Below, in pieces: positions 10,815-22,281 of a stretch of 64,000 nt of DNA. This stretch comes from Simmondsia chinensis. Its lineage: Eukaryota > Streptophyta > Magnoliopsida > Caryophyllales > Simmondsiaceae. The stretch lies in contig JAGTTD010000013.1 of the NCBI GenBank assembly GCA_018398585.1, forward strand, positions 5,552,492 to 5,616,491, in the 5' to 3' direction. A program made the translations under genes and the position numbers. Position 1 is the first letter of the stretch. The number at the start of each line of letters is the position of its first letter. The notes under the pieces were generated by a model. The model searched no databases. It was not told the DNA's origin and was given only the letters and a program-made list of their open reading frames with translations.

Positions 10815-13800
10815 CTAGGACTCGGCAACGCTTGCGTCTTTGATGGATTCGCGCCACGCATACTCTCGGGCTCCATCCTTGTCAACGATTTTGATCACAA
10901 AATTTGGAGGCGCCACAACGAGGCGAGACCGGATCTCCAGTATACACTTGTCGACCAAGTCAATAGCCTCTTCAAGTGACATGCCGCTGTGGTAGTGTCG
11001 GTCCATCAGAGAAAGCGCAAAGTAGGAACCATACCCAAATGCTGCCTTGTCGACTTTGTGAAGTGTTGCGATATAGTCGATAAAGTAGAGGGATGGCCCT
11101 ATGTCTTTGTCAAAGCCCGCCAAGAGTACGTTTACAAAATATGGGTTCTGCAAAATTAAGAAATGTTACGGATTAAGCTTGATTCGTTTCAAATTAACAC
11201 CACCTTGGCTCTGTTTATTTTGACGAAACACCTCTTTCGTCACAATTCTACCGCTTCATTGCATAACTTCATCGTAAAAACACAAATATGGAAATGTTTT
11301 CATCCATTAAGAGGAAATTGACTACCTCTCAACGAAAGGACAACATTTTCCTCGAGGGAAAATCATTTTTCGTCTAATCTTAGATCATATGTTTCATTTC
11401 AATCTTAATTTGGCCAAACGTGAACCTTGCACAAGTGTATAGAATGAGATCATTTTCTTAGAAAGACAAAAATCTGCTAAGAAAAAAAATATTATGAAGA
11501 AAAATTCTCCATAAACAAAGCCTTTAATTGCTGCAAATATGCATTTTGTTTCCAAGTAGTAATTTTACAGTAAAAAGGGAAGTGGGCAAGAAAAATGCAT
11601 AAATCTTGATCTAGAGAAACGCAACAGAGGGAAAAAAAACACTACAATAACACCAAGTGTTTCGCCATGAACGGCCAACTAGATGCATCAAAAGAATCCA
11701 AACAGTGAAATGAATTCAATGAAATAAGTTAAAGCAAGGATCGACGAGGCGGGAATGGCGAGGACTAAAGAAAGGAAACATGTACAATTGGCTTGACATA
11801 GATAGATGGCTAAGCGGTTTGTTTGAAGAGATGATTGTATGGTGACAAGCTTAATGGTAGTAACCACACATTCTTAAAAAATTATGTTAGAAAATAGTTA
11901 GCCAAGAGGACTGCAGCCATTTAGTAGATATGATTTCGGACTCCTTGTACATGAATATGGGATCATCGAAGCTATGATTAGTATTATGTTACTAAAACTT
12001 GGCGGGTCAAAAGTTTGAATTGGCTACTTTCTAATATTTTACTATATTTTGGGTCTAATATCCATGTCCAAGTACCCTTACCCAACACGGGTACTTTTAG
12101 GCCAAATGATGAGTTGAACTATGGCTACAACAACAACAACAACAGACCCAGTGCCTCAAGGGCTCCCACATAAGCGGGGTCTGGGAGGGGTGGATGTACG
12201 CAACCTTACCCCTTCAGGGTGTAACCCTGTTGAGAGGTGGTTTTCGAGAACCCCCAACCTTATAGGGTTGGTAACACGAGGACTTCCCAGGAGGTCATCC
12301 ATCCTGGTACTACTCTCGCCCAAGCACAATTAACTTCGGAGTTCTAATGGGATCCAGTTGCATTAATGCCCGGTAAATGAACCCTATGAGTTGAACTATG
12401 GCTACCACTTACAAATCAGATTCGAAGCGACAGAGGTACTTAAGAATGGCAGGGGTTCCAGAATCAGGGTCACACGAAAACCTTTTTTCTGGCCATGGTC
12501 ACATGAAAACTTTGGGATAGCTATTTTATATTTTTTTTTAAAAAGGGAAGAATTTGATTTCTTGATTGACCAAGTCCTCTTCCTATATTCATGTCAAAGA
12601 AGATTCCACAAGCACTTCAAAGTAGGGTGTCAGCCAACACAATGGCAGGCAACCTTCAGTCTCATGTCAATCTAAGATAAAGAAGTTCTAAAAGAGACAA
12701 CTCATATTGAAAACTGGATAGCCAAACACCAGTATTATGATCCTATTTGCAATGTACATCTTACATATAAAAGAGAAAGGATGACTTGTTCAAGCAAAAA
12801 AGGTACTTTTCATGGAAATCAAGACCCCTCCCCTTCGTTGTAGATAGGAAAAAAAATAACCAGGAATCCCATTATTGATCGGCAAAAACTCCAAAAAAGA
12901 ATTTTTTCAAGGAAAATCACTTTTTTGATATGTTAAAGGAAAACAATGGCTTACAGATAACAACGCGTAATGAGACTTCAATTAAAATGATGATAGAGGA
13001 AATTCCGAGACTCTGCAATACGGTCTCTACTCACTATATTGAGCTCTTCAAGTAGACAGCAACACCCGAAGTTGGGATGACAGCTTAAACATCTAGTGTG
13101 ACATCCCTATTTAGACATCATGTGGCTACTCAATTCTATCAATCTTTTTCAGCAGCTGAAGATATCACGAACTAAATTTGGCAGCAAAACACTACTTGCG
13201 TGAGGAATTAAATACAATTTCACAAGATTTAAGTCCGATAAATAGACAGAATCAATTGGCCTTACAGGCCTAAAATGAATCATAAAAAGATCATGACGTT
13301 ACATCTCTAAAGCCAGAAGCAATATTTAATAGAGGTAAATGCTAAGAGAACATAAAATGAGGTAAGATTGGATCTATATGCTCGCGGGAGAGGGGAGGGG
13401 AGTTACATACATCCCTGAGATACTGTCCAGATTCTCACGGGCTTCTCCCAGGGCTTTTCTTGAGAAGATGACAACCATGATGAAACTCTTTAGTGGAGAT
13501 TAATAGCTCCACTTGACATTATTAAAGCTAGAAGGTCCAATCAGGCATATAAAACATTGAACATAATCCTACACAGCCAAAAACCTCCCCCCAAACACAT
13601 TACTTGTAGAAGGTTTCCAAACACACGTCCGAATAATAGACAGTCTGGAGAATCTGAATCGGATAGGCAGTTCAGCAGAAATGAAGGATGTAATAAAATA
13701 GCTTCTGAAATTGCCCAATGCTGGAGAAGCAAATAGGCATTTGTGCCACCTGAGTCAGAGTCTCAAAAATAAAACACTGATTAGGTCACATCGCCTGATC

Positions 13801-16091
13801 AGTGAACTATAAAAACCACATGTAGCCCAAGAGTTGGAGCTCCAACAAGAGCAATGTAATCACCTGTTTATTTGGATTTTCATACTCCAAAAACTAATAA
13901 GAGTAGAGGATAACTCTGCTTAAATGGCACTTATATGGTCCACCCTAAACATACAAGTACAATAATAGGATCATATTGGTAACAACTGTTGTTCCTTCTT
14001 TTTAGATTTAGAAGATAAAGCTCATCCAAGACACGAATGTACCATTAGAAGAGCCGGATGCAAAGTCACGAGCAATCCAAGAGTTGGACGACCAAGGAAG
14101 AGCAAGGTATTCCCCATTTAATTTTTCATTTTCATATTTCATATTCTAGAACCCATATAAGGGAAAATTGACACCCCTTCAACCCTCACTCATTTAGCGT
14201 GTTCATGCTGGAAGCCTTGAACAAAGACAAAAACACATTGGGCTTGTTATAATAACCATTAGAGTTAACAGAACTCGAACATGAAACAAAATAAGGAAAC
14301 CGGTTACCAATTAGCTACAGTATTATCATTCAAGATGTATATATGAAATTACCATCCCACTCCGCTCCTCTCTCCCAAAAACAACGTGTAATACATATAA
14401 AATAATATGTAATATAATAGTATACATAAGGGCAGACTAACCCTGTAAGTTCCACTAATTTAGAGAAGATTTGAAATGCGACTAACGGTTTAGAGGTCTC
14501 TCCGTTTAACATAGTTGACAATGCAAAAGTGGGATACTAATACCCCTTTCCTTTCCTATTCTCCCCTCCAAGATTTTAGGTTTCATACATCCAGAAGAGC
14601 AGGGGTATATTCCTACATAACCACAAATCCGACACCTGCATAGGAACATTTGGACTGGCCCTTATAAAAACCATCTTCTGAAACACTTGCTTATCCAGCA
14701 TGTGCTTTTGGTGCACCCCGCTAGAACTAATCAAGATCAATAGGATGAGGTTTGAAACAAAGAATGAATTGACAAAATTCATGCCACAACGATCAATATG
14801 GAGGGGCAGTTTTGTTAAACAAACCCCACGATTCTACAACCACAGTATCCACTCCCAACATATGATGCGCATGACTTCGCTCTGAAAACTCCCTCCCAAT
14901 GCACACCGCTACTTCTATACTCCACAAAATTTTTGCAGTCAATAGAAATTACACCGTTGGTCCCTCGTGTTTTGAAATTTGTTCAAATTGATCCCTCATC
15001 TTTTCTTTTGTTCAAAATAGTCCTTAATGTTTGTAACTTTATTCAAATTGGTTCCTCATCTTTTCCTTTTGTTAAATGATCCCTAATGTTTTATTTTATG
15101 ACAAATTTGGCCCCTTAACTTTTTAATTTTTACCTAATTTTGGTCACTCAATGAGGGATTAATTTTGTTATAAAATAAAACATTAGGGACCATTTTAAAC
15201 AAAAGAAAAGATAAGGGACCAATATGAACATATTTACAAACATTAGGGACCATTTTAAACAGAACAAAAATAAGGGACTAATTTAAACAAACTTAAAAAC
15301 ATCAGTAGACCAACGATATAAATAACACTCCCAATCTATGATGCACATGACTGAGCTCTCGTAACTCCTTCCCAATTCACACCTCTCCTTCAAAATTGCA
15401 CCAAACTTTTGCGCTCAATAGAAATGAACAACTAAACCTTAAATCTGTGATACATGCCAAAATAGGTATATGGCCTAGAGTAATAGGATAGCCCAATAGA
15501 GAATAGACAGGCCTGGCCTAGTGAGGAGGACAAACTCCATAAACAAGAGTTAGATTATATTGACGAATTCAGCAATGAAATCATGTCTTCCTTTCTTTTT
15601 TAATTACAGTATTTTAAAGCTTTCATCTAGTTTCATTATATTTTCCATTTTGGTTCATATCAATCTGTTATCTACCAAAACCCCAACAACTTCAACAAAA
15701 TTGGTAAAGAAAGAGACAAAGAGAGACCTTTCTTAAGGCAGTAGCAAGCTCGCCTCGGGTGAAATTAGCAGCAGCAGGAGTAGTCAAGGGAATCCCATTA
15801 CGAAACTGATACAACGCCACATTCTTCTGAATATACTCCGTGAATTGAGCCCTAATTTTCAAAACCCCCATTATCAAAACCCTAATTTACAACAATTCAA
15901 CAACAAAAACAACAGATCATAGACAAAAATCACCTGTCACCGGCCTCGCCGCTGGCGCCTAAGAGCTTGTGCGAATCAAGAATCATAACTTTATCTTCAT
16001 TAGATTTGTGAACCAAGATGCTGTGCACCGCAGATGTATCCGCTACGATCACTGCGAATCCGTCACCTACAAGTCCGAATACACACTCCAT
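10815..16091 (-). CDS. PBD: 20S proteasome subunit beta type-2 (beta-4, PBD)
   Basis: Exons on the minus strand are 16091-15934, 15851-15728 and 11147-10815. All borders are GT-AG, phases agree, and the joined protein is 204 aa, the usual plant PBD length. It starts [20 protein letters not shown], contains a [15 protein letters not shown] turn at the exon 1/2 join, [15 protein letters not shown] at the start of exon 3, and ends KDASVAES. This is the beta-4 ring subunit of the 20S core particle (cytosol and nucleus). Known of the family: beta-4 is non-catalytic, with no N-terminal threonine nucleophile or cleaved propeptide, and the sequence agrees. Only beta-1, -2 and -5 cut peptides. Exon 2 could be read from an in-frame ATG inside intron 1, but splicing from the 16091 ATG restores the family N terminus. 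Intron 2 (about 4.6 kb) carries a 5S-headed SINE, a foldback MITE and a hAT-like MITE. No frameshift or missing exon is seen. Confidence 0.95.
11207..11523. mobile_element. hAT-like MITE in PBD intron 2
   Basis: TTGGCTCTGTTTATTTTGAC on the left and CTCCATAAACAAAGCC on the right are inverted repeats. Internal GAAAACATTT-like segments are also complementary. No coding capacity. Confidence 0.45.
12129..12385 (-). mobile_element. 5S-headed SINE, full length, best-bounded copy
   Basis: This copy defines the family. It is flanked by the perfect 20-bp duplication ATGAGTTGAACTATGGCTAC (12109-12128 and 12386-12405). On the minus strand it reads: leader AGGGTTCATTTACCGGGCAT; 5S rRNA-like part (AACTCCGAAGTTAA, GCTTGGGCGAGAGTAGTACC, AGGATGGATGACCTCCTGG, GAAGTCCTCGTGTTACC); body (CTATAAGGTTGGGGGTTCTC, GGGGTAAGGTTGCGTACATC, CCCAGACCCCGC, GGGAGCCCTTGAGGCACTGG); and tail (TTG)5. 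The three 5S internal promoter boxes are recognisable. It lies in PBD intron 2 in the gene's own direction. Confidence 0.92.
14851..15430. repeat. Diverged 100-bp direct repeat around a MITE
   Basis: ACTCCCAACATATGATGCGC...TGCAGTCAATAGAAATTACA (14851-14952) recurs as ACTCCCAATCTATGATGCAC...TGCGCTCAATAGAAATGAAC (15327-15430), at roughly 80 percent identity by eye. The family A foldback element sits exactly between the two copies. Confidence 0.6.
14953..15320. mobile_element. Foldback MITE, family A, most intact copy
   Basis: CCGTTGGTCCCTCGTGTTTT at the left is complementary to AACATCAGTAGACCAACG at the right. Both arms carry repeated CATTAGGGACCATTTTAAAC and complementary GTTCAAAATAGTCCTTAATG units, so the element folds on itself over its whole length. 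It sits in PBD intron 2. Confidence 0.7.
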
Positions 16092-16224
16092 TTCTCTCTA
16101 TCTCTCTCGATCAATTGGGCGATTGGTTATGGTGAGTGAATGAAATATGAAGAGAAAAATGGAGCTTCTTGAGGAACAAGTTTCATGGAAGCGTGGCTGT
16201 GGAGAAGTGAGTGAAGAGTGGTAA

Positions 16225-16250
16225 GGGCCTAATGGGCTGTTAGTTGGGCC
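16225..16250. promoter_or_regulatory. Site II-like TGGGCY cluster upstream of PBD
   Basis: GGGCCT (16225), TGGGCT (16233) and TGGGCC (16245) lie about 135-160 bp upstream of the PBD ATG. TGGGCY/GGCCCA boxes are known TCP-bound site II elements in promoters of plant housekeeping genes, proteasome and ribosomal genes among them. The role here is inferred from motif and position. Confidence 0.5.
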
Positions 16251-16315
16251 TACTTTCTTCAATTTATTGAGCCCATTCTTCATTTACCTTTTGGTTTTAT
16301 TATAGAGTATAAATG

Positions 16316-16855
16316 AGTTGAGTTGAGCTGAGTTGAGTCGATCATATCTTTGCTCAAACTCAAGTTTAATAAATTTTAGCAAGCTTGGCCTTAAATTGGA
16401 CTTTTATGAAGCTTTCAGATCTTTATTTGAGCTTAATTGGATTAGATTTTAGCATTTTTCAACACTCAGCTAGACTCAATTCTCTAGTTTGATATTATCG
16501 AGGCAAGTCAAGCTCGTTGTCAAGTTGAACTTGCTATCAAGTATCAATTTGAGATTACTAGTGCATCAAGCTTGTTGTTTAGTTGAACTCGCTTCCGAGT
16601 TGAGCTATTTGGCTTACCAACAAGCATCATTAATTCATTATCGAGTTAGAGTTAAGCCATTAACGAGCTTTAATGAGCCTTTATCAAATTGTTCGTAAAT
16701 ATTTATGAGTTAGGCACCCCAAGTTTGAGTCAGATCGTTAAGTTTATCCAGCCAACCTGTACTCAGCTTGATAAGTAATCGAGTTCCCAAAATTAATATG
16801 AACAAACCTTGATTAATTTCAAACATGAGTAGTTTATTGAACTTTTGGCTCTTTT
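16316..16855. repeat. Degenerate GAGTTGAGCTCG-type repeat
   Basis: Runs of GAGTTGAGTTGAGCTGAG, CAAGCTCGTTGTCAAG, CGAGTTGAGC and TTAACGAGC recall the GAGCTCG block at 2648-3030 in more decayed form. No clean termini seen. Confidence 0.35.
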
Positions 16856-16859
16856 AAGG

Positions 16860-17350
16860 TTTTTTTTAGTGAAAACCACCTACATTTTTAATAAATTAGG
16901 TATACCTAAATTTTTCAAAAGTTTTTCCATGTCATACCTAATACTGATACCGTTAACTTTCCTCGTCGCATTTTGGGTATAGATTCATCAAAACATTAAG
17001 TTTAAGTTAATTGAATTAAATTATATTAAATAATATATTTTATAAATGATAAAATTACCCTTCAACTCTGAATTTGTAAAATTGTTAAGAGTTTGATGCA
17101 CTGCAATAGTCTTTTGCCACCAAAAAAAATTTAGAAGTATTTTTTATTTGTAAAATTGTTTATAATTCATTGATAAAAAATAAGTTTTATTGAAACTAGT
17201 TTGGTAATTTCGTATTTATTTTAATAGAAAGTTAACGGTGTCAGCATTAAGTGTAACGTTGAAAATTTCTTGAAAAGTTTAAGTGTAACTTTGAAAAATA
17301 AGAAAAGTTAGGTAGTTTTTCTGAAACCGCACCTAAAATATAAGTGCTTT
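16860..17350. mobile_element. Foldback MITE-like repeat
   Basis: Left TTAGTGAAAACCACCTACAT, GATACCGTTAACTTTC and right AAAGTTAACGGTGTCAGCAT, AGGTAGTTTTTCTGAAACC are imperfect inverted repeats around an AT-rich centre. No coding capacity. Confidence 0.45.
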
Positions 17351-17394
17351 TCAATAAAAACCCCTCCTTTTAAATCCCAAATTCTAAGGACAAA

Positions 17395-17503
17395 GTGGGG
17401 TATTGATTTAGTGGTTAAAACAATATCAAAGTTTGGGTCTGAGGATACGAAATACTAGGTTGACTCCTTATATTGAAATTTCATTTATCTAAAAAAAAAA
17501 AGT
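17395..17503 (+). mobile_element. tRNA-derived SINE fragment
   Basis: TTGATTTAGTGGTTAAAAC resembles a Pol III A box region, and TAGGTTGACTCCTT a decayed B box about 45 bp later. A (A)11 tail follows at about 17492. Short and diverged. Confidence 0.35.
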
Positions 17504-17549
17504 TATTTTACACAAAACAAAAAAAAAAAAAATGTTTTACAGGTTAATA

Positions 17550-18638
17550 TGAGAATTATTACAAACAAAAAGAAGGCACCTATCATGTGCTTTTTGATCT
17601 TTTCTCACGTTTCGATCTTAAGTTTGACATGTCACAATCTTGAGTGTGTAAGTTGCTACCACTAGACAGCAGTCTCTACCTCGTATCCTAGATTCCTAGT
17701 TGCCACCAAAAGAAATTGTTTGTGCTCATAAGCCTTCTTGAACTTAAGCACTTCCTCAACAAACACTAGCCAATCTAATAACTCCTTTGTTTTCCTCCTG
17801 GCTTGGAGTTCGGATGTTAATTTAAACTCCAGATTCCTAATGTGTCATGAGAGGCTCTTACTCCTATGATTGAGCTCTTTGGCGCTAACCCCACTAAAAG
17901 AATTACTAAGAATTATTGAAGCTATCAAAGTGTCTTCTGCTTCACTCATACCCTGTAGATGTTGGTTGAGTTGCTTGACAGAACATGTGTGGTCAACCGC
18001 TTGGTAGCCAACCCAATATGTTGCAATCTAACCTCTATCTTCTCAAAACTTTTTCCTCTGTTGGTGAGCATCATCCCTATCATAGATCTCTCTAAAGGGT
18101 GCATATCTTGGTCTCCCTTGGCCCATGGCAGAACGTTTTGGCTCTGATACCAACTGAGGCAAATGCCTACTTGAATTAGGAAGAATGACTGACTCAATGA
18201 TCTTCCTTTGATTCAGCTTGCTAAAGCTAAGAAGAATAAAGGAAAAATAACTCAATCTCTGAACTTTAGAATATAATTCAAGAGAGAAAAAGCAAATATC
18301 AACTTTTCATAAAGGAAAAAGCATCCCAAATCTAGCTGAAAACCTAATCTCATACTTATGTAATAACTCTTCTCCTATCCGATTTACAAAAGCTTAAACA
18401 ACCAGAAAAACATAAAAAAGAACATATACTCGAATTTTGGCTTCTAGAAGAGAACGAGAAAAACATGCCTAATGTATGTAGGCAAAAGTTGAAAAGAGCT
18501 AAAATCTAAACTTCTAGAAACGCACACTCTTGCTGCCTGCTCTCTCTGAACTTGCCAATTCTCAGCACTCGCCTATTCATCTGCTTGCCAAGTTACTTAG
18601 CGAGTTGACCCCATGTGGCTGTAAATTAGTCTACATCA
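17550..18638 (-). mobile_element. LTR retrotransposon remnant: LTR, Met-tRNA primer site, gag start
   Basis: On the minus strand an LTR of about 484 bp runs from 18638 (TGATGTAGACTAATTTACAG) to 18155 (GGCATTTGCCTCA). Then comes TTGGTATCAGAGCC (18153-18140), the standard primer-binding site for initiator Met tRNA. The sequence after it has an open frame with RSAMGQGRPRYAP-like residues and then degenerates by about 17550. No protease, reverse transcriptase or second LTR follows, so it is a truncated 5' end. Superfamily not assigned. Confidence 0.65.
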
Positions 18639-18964
18639 CAATTGTTTTCTAACTATTAGGATATTATTTAGCTCAAAATTAATATTATTTAGATTTGGTT
18701 AAGATTTGATTTGGATGAGATATGATTTATATTGAGTTATCTAAATGAGTTTGATTTGATATTCTAAATTAGATTAGATTTAGATAACTCAACTATAAAG
18801 GAAGGTAGAAGATTATTGTTTTAGGAGTGGAAAAAGAGGGAAAAAGATGTAGAGAATAAGGGTTTTATATAAGGGTGCCTAGAGAGGCACCCCGGGCAGG
18901 GGGAGAGATGAATCGAGATGTTTGATTGAAAGATGAGAGAGCTTTTTGTAGCTTTCTCTTTCCA

Positions 18965-19130
18965 AAGCTACATTTTGAAAGGGTTGGTGGCTCGCCATGC
19001 AGAAGCTACGTTGAAGAGGGTTGGTGATTCGCCGTGTAATAGTTACACTTTGAGAGAATTGGTGACTCACTATACAACAGTTACATTTGGAGAGGGTTGG
19101 TGACTTACCGTGCAATAGTCACATTGATGT
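18965..19130. repeat. Tandem repeat of about 38 bp, 4 diverged units
   Basis: Units of the form AGTTACATTTGGAGAGGGTT followed by GGTGACTCACCGTGCAAT repeat about 4.4 times, with a few changes per unit. They sit just downstream of the LTR TATA box, in its presumed transcribed leader. Confidence 0.65.
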
Positions 19131-19419
19131 TGATGATTGTATATGCGGTTTGGGGGTTATAATTATAGATTGTAATCCTTAAATTTCATAGTAGATTGAG
19201 GCACCCGTTGGGTCCCGTGGTTTTTCCCTTTAATTGAGAGAGGGTTTCCATGTTGAAATATTGTATGTTGTTTTTTGATGTTTATGTTGTTTTACGCTTC
19301 CATTTGTGCTTAATTTTGAATATTTATAGACTCAAAGTTGAAGGTTTAGAGCTATGAATGGCTGTAGTTATCTTCTATAGTGTTGTAGCTTTGACTTTAG
19401 TTATGTTCTATTACTATCT

Positions 19420-22040
19420 TTTTTTTTGATAAATATCGGCAAAGCTGAATAACAACACAGGAGCCTCAACAAAGCGAACCCTGACAATTCCAAAAAATGG
19501 AGACGGAATAGGCAAACAAAACAAAGAAAAGAAACAACGGGGGATGGGCAAACAGAAAAATAGGGCAGAAAAAAACAAACCAGGAAAACAAACCTACAAA
19601 CACCACAACACAAAAAAGGAAACCCAAGAGCAACAAGGAAAAAACAAGGACAAGAAGCAAACCAAAAACTAGAAGACAAGGGGCAACAAGACAGGGCAAG
19701 AGCCGAACTGGAAAGAAAAGGAAGAAGAGACCAAACCCAAAAAGATCTGGGGGAGAACAGCACAACCAATCCAAACCTTAGTGCATTAGAGCAAAGCGCT
19801 CAATCAGAATGGATTCATCCCCATGAAATCCCAACCCAAGCAACTTCCCGGTTTCCCAAGTGCGTTTCCCCTTGAGCAGTTGCTCAGTTGTGAAGCACTT
19901 CTTGTTCATGTTTCGAGTCTTTTTCTTCCCTTTGGCCTTGGTCACTTTCTCAGGCCTCCTCTTCCCACTGCTACCAGGAGACGTATCTTTGAAGAACACT
20001 TGAAGATTCCGTTTCTCTTGATTTTTTTTCCAACGCTTGAGAGCCTTGCGATCCCTTTTAGTGGCACCATCAAAAGGTTCCTGTCGCCCCTGTCTCTCTC
20101 TTCTTCTCCTTCCCCCTACCTTTGAGGTTTCCGCGATAACTTGAGCCAAATTAACACCTAGGTCCATGTCCTCGACATGAGTATGATCAATCAATGGTTC
20201 AAATCCCGGTGGAAAGGTTGGGCCCAACGGCTCAGACTCATAGTCACTATTAGTGTTTGGTAATTGATCTGCTTGAGGTGTGCTCTGAATTTGCATCCCA
20301 TGTGAACTGGTTCCATTGTCCTCAACCCAAGGTAGAAGCAATTGCGATCTTACATACGGTCTGTTAACTTGGCCCTGTATAACAACAGGCTATTCACATG
20401 CTCAGGGCGGAGAGAGGTATATAGACGAGTACGGAGACTGCATACCCAAGGGCCAGTTACCAATAGCCTGAAGGTTAACATGTAGCGTAATGTGTCCTTC
20501 ACTCAGGTTATCAATACACACATCCATGCACCCAGTCCTCGGGCGTATCGAAGGGCCCATCTTCTGGATCGGGTACATATCACGTTCAATAAGATCTGGG
20601 TTGGTGTTGGTAATCATGTTAGGAGCTTGTCGTAGGTTTGACCTTCTTCCCTATTTAATCTAGCATACGCTGCGAGGTGGATAACTTCCGCAGAGTAGCT
20701 TGGAATTAGCTCGGAGTTCCCTTCTTTTACAAAAATCAATCGGCTTCCCTCGTTAAAGTTGACTTGCACAACCTGTTGGATAGTAGATAGGGAACAAGTA
20801 TCAATGAGAACCCTTGCCACATCCACATATCTCATTGCTGAAGTTTGCGAATCCACTCGAATGAAGTTACTCCTGATTCGCGCAAAATTAGTGAAGCTCT
20901 CCGTTGACCAGCACTGTAATGGTATTCCATGGATTTCTAGCGGTTCATCTCTCTGAATTTACCAAGTAGAACATGTTTTCGGGCACGAGATATTCATCCA
21001 TAGCCGTGGTCGAGTCGCACGTAAGAATAAAGGTTTCTGAGCTCAGACCTCGCGGTGTCAAGTCAAAAAGTTCGTTCTCCGTAAGGAATCTCAGGACATT
21101 ATCTAGCGTATCATCCCCATACGAATGGGCTATTATCGATCTACACATCCAAGCTTCCACCTGTTTGTTTATGGAAGCTGTTATGACCTTGGGACTATTA
21201 TGTTCCAATGCACCCCTTCCCAGGGGCGATTGATTGGTGTCCTCTGGAGTTTGATTGATGACTATATCATCAACCCTCCTATCTTGATCTGCATGGTGTA
21301 CCCTTAAGCGATTCTGATTCTGACACTGCTTGTTATTGGACCCACTGCGTTGCTTAGCCCAGTCAGCCTTAATCTTGTATCCTATGATCCAACGACCATT
21401 CATGGAATCAATTGCCCTTAGGGCCTCACTTCGCTGCCGGAATCTAACAAAACCATAAGAAAGTCTGGTTTTGGCCTTTCTATTTTACGGGACAAAACAG
21501 TCATAAACTGGTCGAAAAATCTCGAAAAACGGCCTTAAGCCACAAGTTTGAAGTAAACTCTGGGAGATCGTCAACAAAAATTGATATTGAGTCCTTAAAA
21601 GCCGACATTAGCAAGACACCGTGCTGGTGGTCACCGGGAGTTGATGGAGGTGACCCGTTGCAGTTGTATAAGTAAGTGAGAGTGAGGAGAAGAGAAAAGA
21701 GTTTATGGGGGGAAGAATTACTGGTGGTGTGAGTCCGGAAGCAGATGGTCAGAATTGGGGGGCGCGCGATGAAGGTGGAACCGGTGGAGATGGAGGACGA
21801 GCTGAGGAGCGGCAAGAAAGGAGACGAAGGGTTGGACCCTCTGAGAGTCAGCAATCACCCTTCGAACGTTGTACGACCAGCACTGGAGGGCCTTGATGAC
21901 CCCGGAAATCGAGCTCCGGCCTCTGGGTGGGCGGTCACGCGGCCCCACTCATCGGGGGAGGCAGGGAGAGAAGTGACCGTTGGGGTTCGGGGCAGGAGAG
22001 AGAACGGAGGTTTTGGGGAATATAGTGTGGCAAAAGGTGT
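19420..22040 (-). mobile_element. LINE with RRM-type ORF1 but no ORF2
   Basis: The insertion is bounded by the perfect 16-bp target duplication TGTTCTATTACTATCT (19404-19419 and 22041-22056). On the minus strand it runs: GC-rich 5' leader (22040-21650), broken ORF1, and a 3' untranslated part ending TTTGCCGATATTTATC then poly-A at 19420-19428. No endonuclease or reverse transcriptase lies between ORF1 and the tail, so this copy is ORF1-only and was moved by another LINE. The RRM in ORF1 fits the BNR-type plant LINE clade. Confidence 0.8.
19778..21615 (-). pseudogene. LINE ORF1 (RNA-binding), frameshifted
   Basis: Pieces in order: an RRM start with ISIFVDDLPEF (RNP2-like, about 21590-21560) and, in another frame, SYGFVRFRQRSEA (RNP1-like, 21460-21421), then NGRWIIGYKIKADWAK. 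A middle region (21403-20945, then 20856-20614) holds EIHGIPLQCWSTESF and DVARVLIDTCSLSTI, typical of the DUF4283-like part of plant LINE ORF1. The C-terminal region (20341-19778) has GPTFPPGFEPLID and a Lys/Arg-rich tail. At least three frameshifts or stops break it. The intact protein would bind LINE RNA; this one cannot be made whole. Confidence 0.75.
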
Positions 22041-22281
22041 TGTTCTATTACTATCTCATTCTTACTTTTTGTATGAATCTCGCCCCTATAATCAAGTGCA
22101 TTTAAAGGGTTGTACGTTATCAATTATCTAAAAAATTCTATAATGGCCTCCATAACCACCATCCTCTTGCTTAGATGTTTTAATGCTTCACATCATAATA
22201 AAATGGAAAATAGAATAGACACACAAAGTTCATTAAGCTTGTCCATAAAAGCCAAAAAGCATAAGACAAAAGAAATATGTG

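Larger units (their letters stand above)
18652..22100 (+). mobile_element. Probable Copia-type LTR split by a LINE
   Basis: TTAGGATATTATTTAGC near the left, a TATA-like GGTTTTATATAAGG (18860), a GGTGCC...GGCACC hairpin (18874-18892), then GGGTCCCGTGGTTTTTCCC and AGGGTTTCCATGTTG (19210-19256) are the usual landmarks of plant Copia LTRs. The LINE at 19420-22040 interrupts it, and LTR sequence resumes at 22057. The right end is not defined. Confidence 0.45.

Noticed and set aside
19401..19774. Cys/Phe/Leu-rich open frames of 100-120 codons
   Set aside because: They lie in the 3' untranslated part of the LINE and their composition reflects an A-rich strand read backwards.
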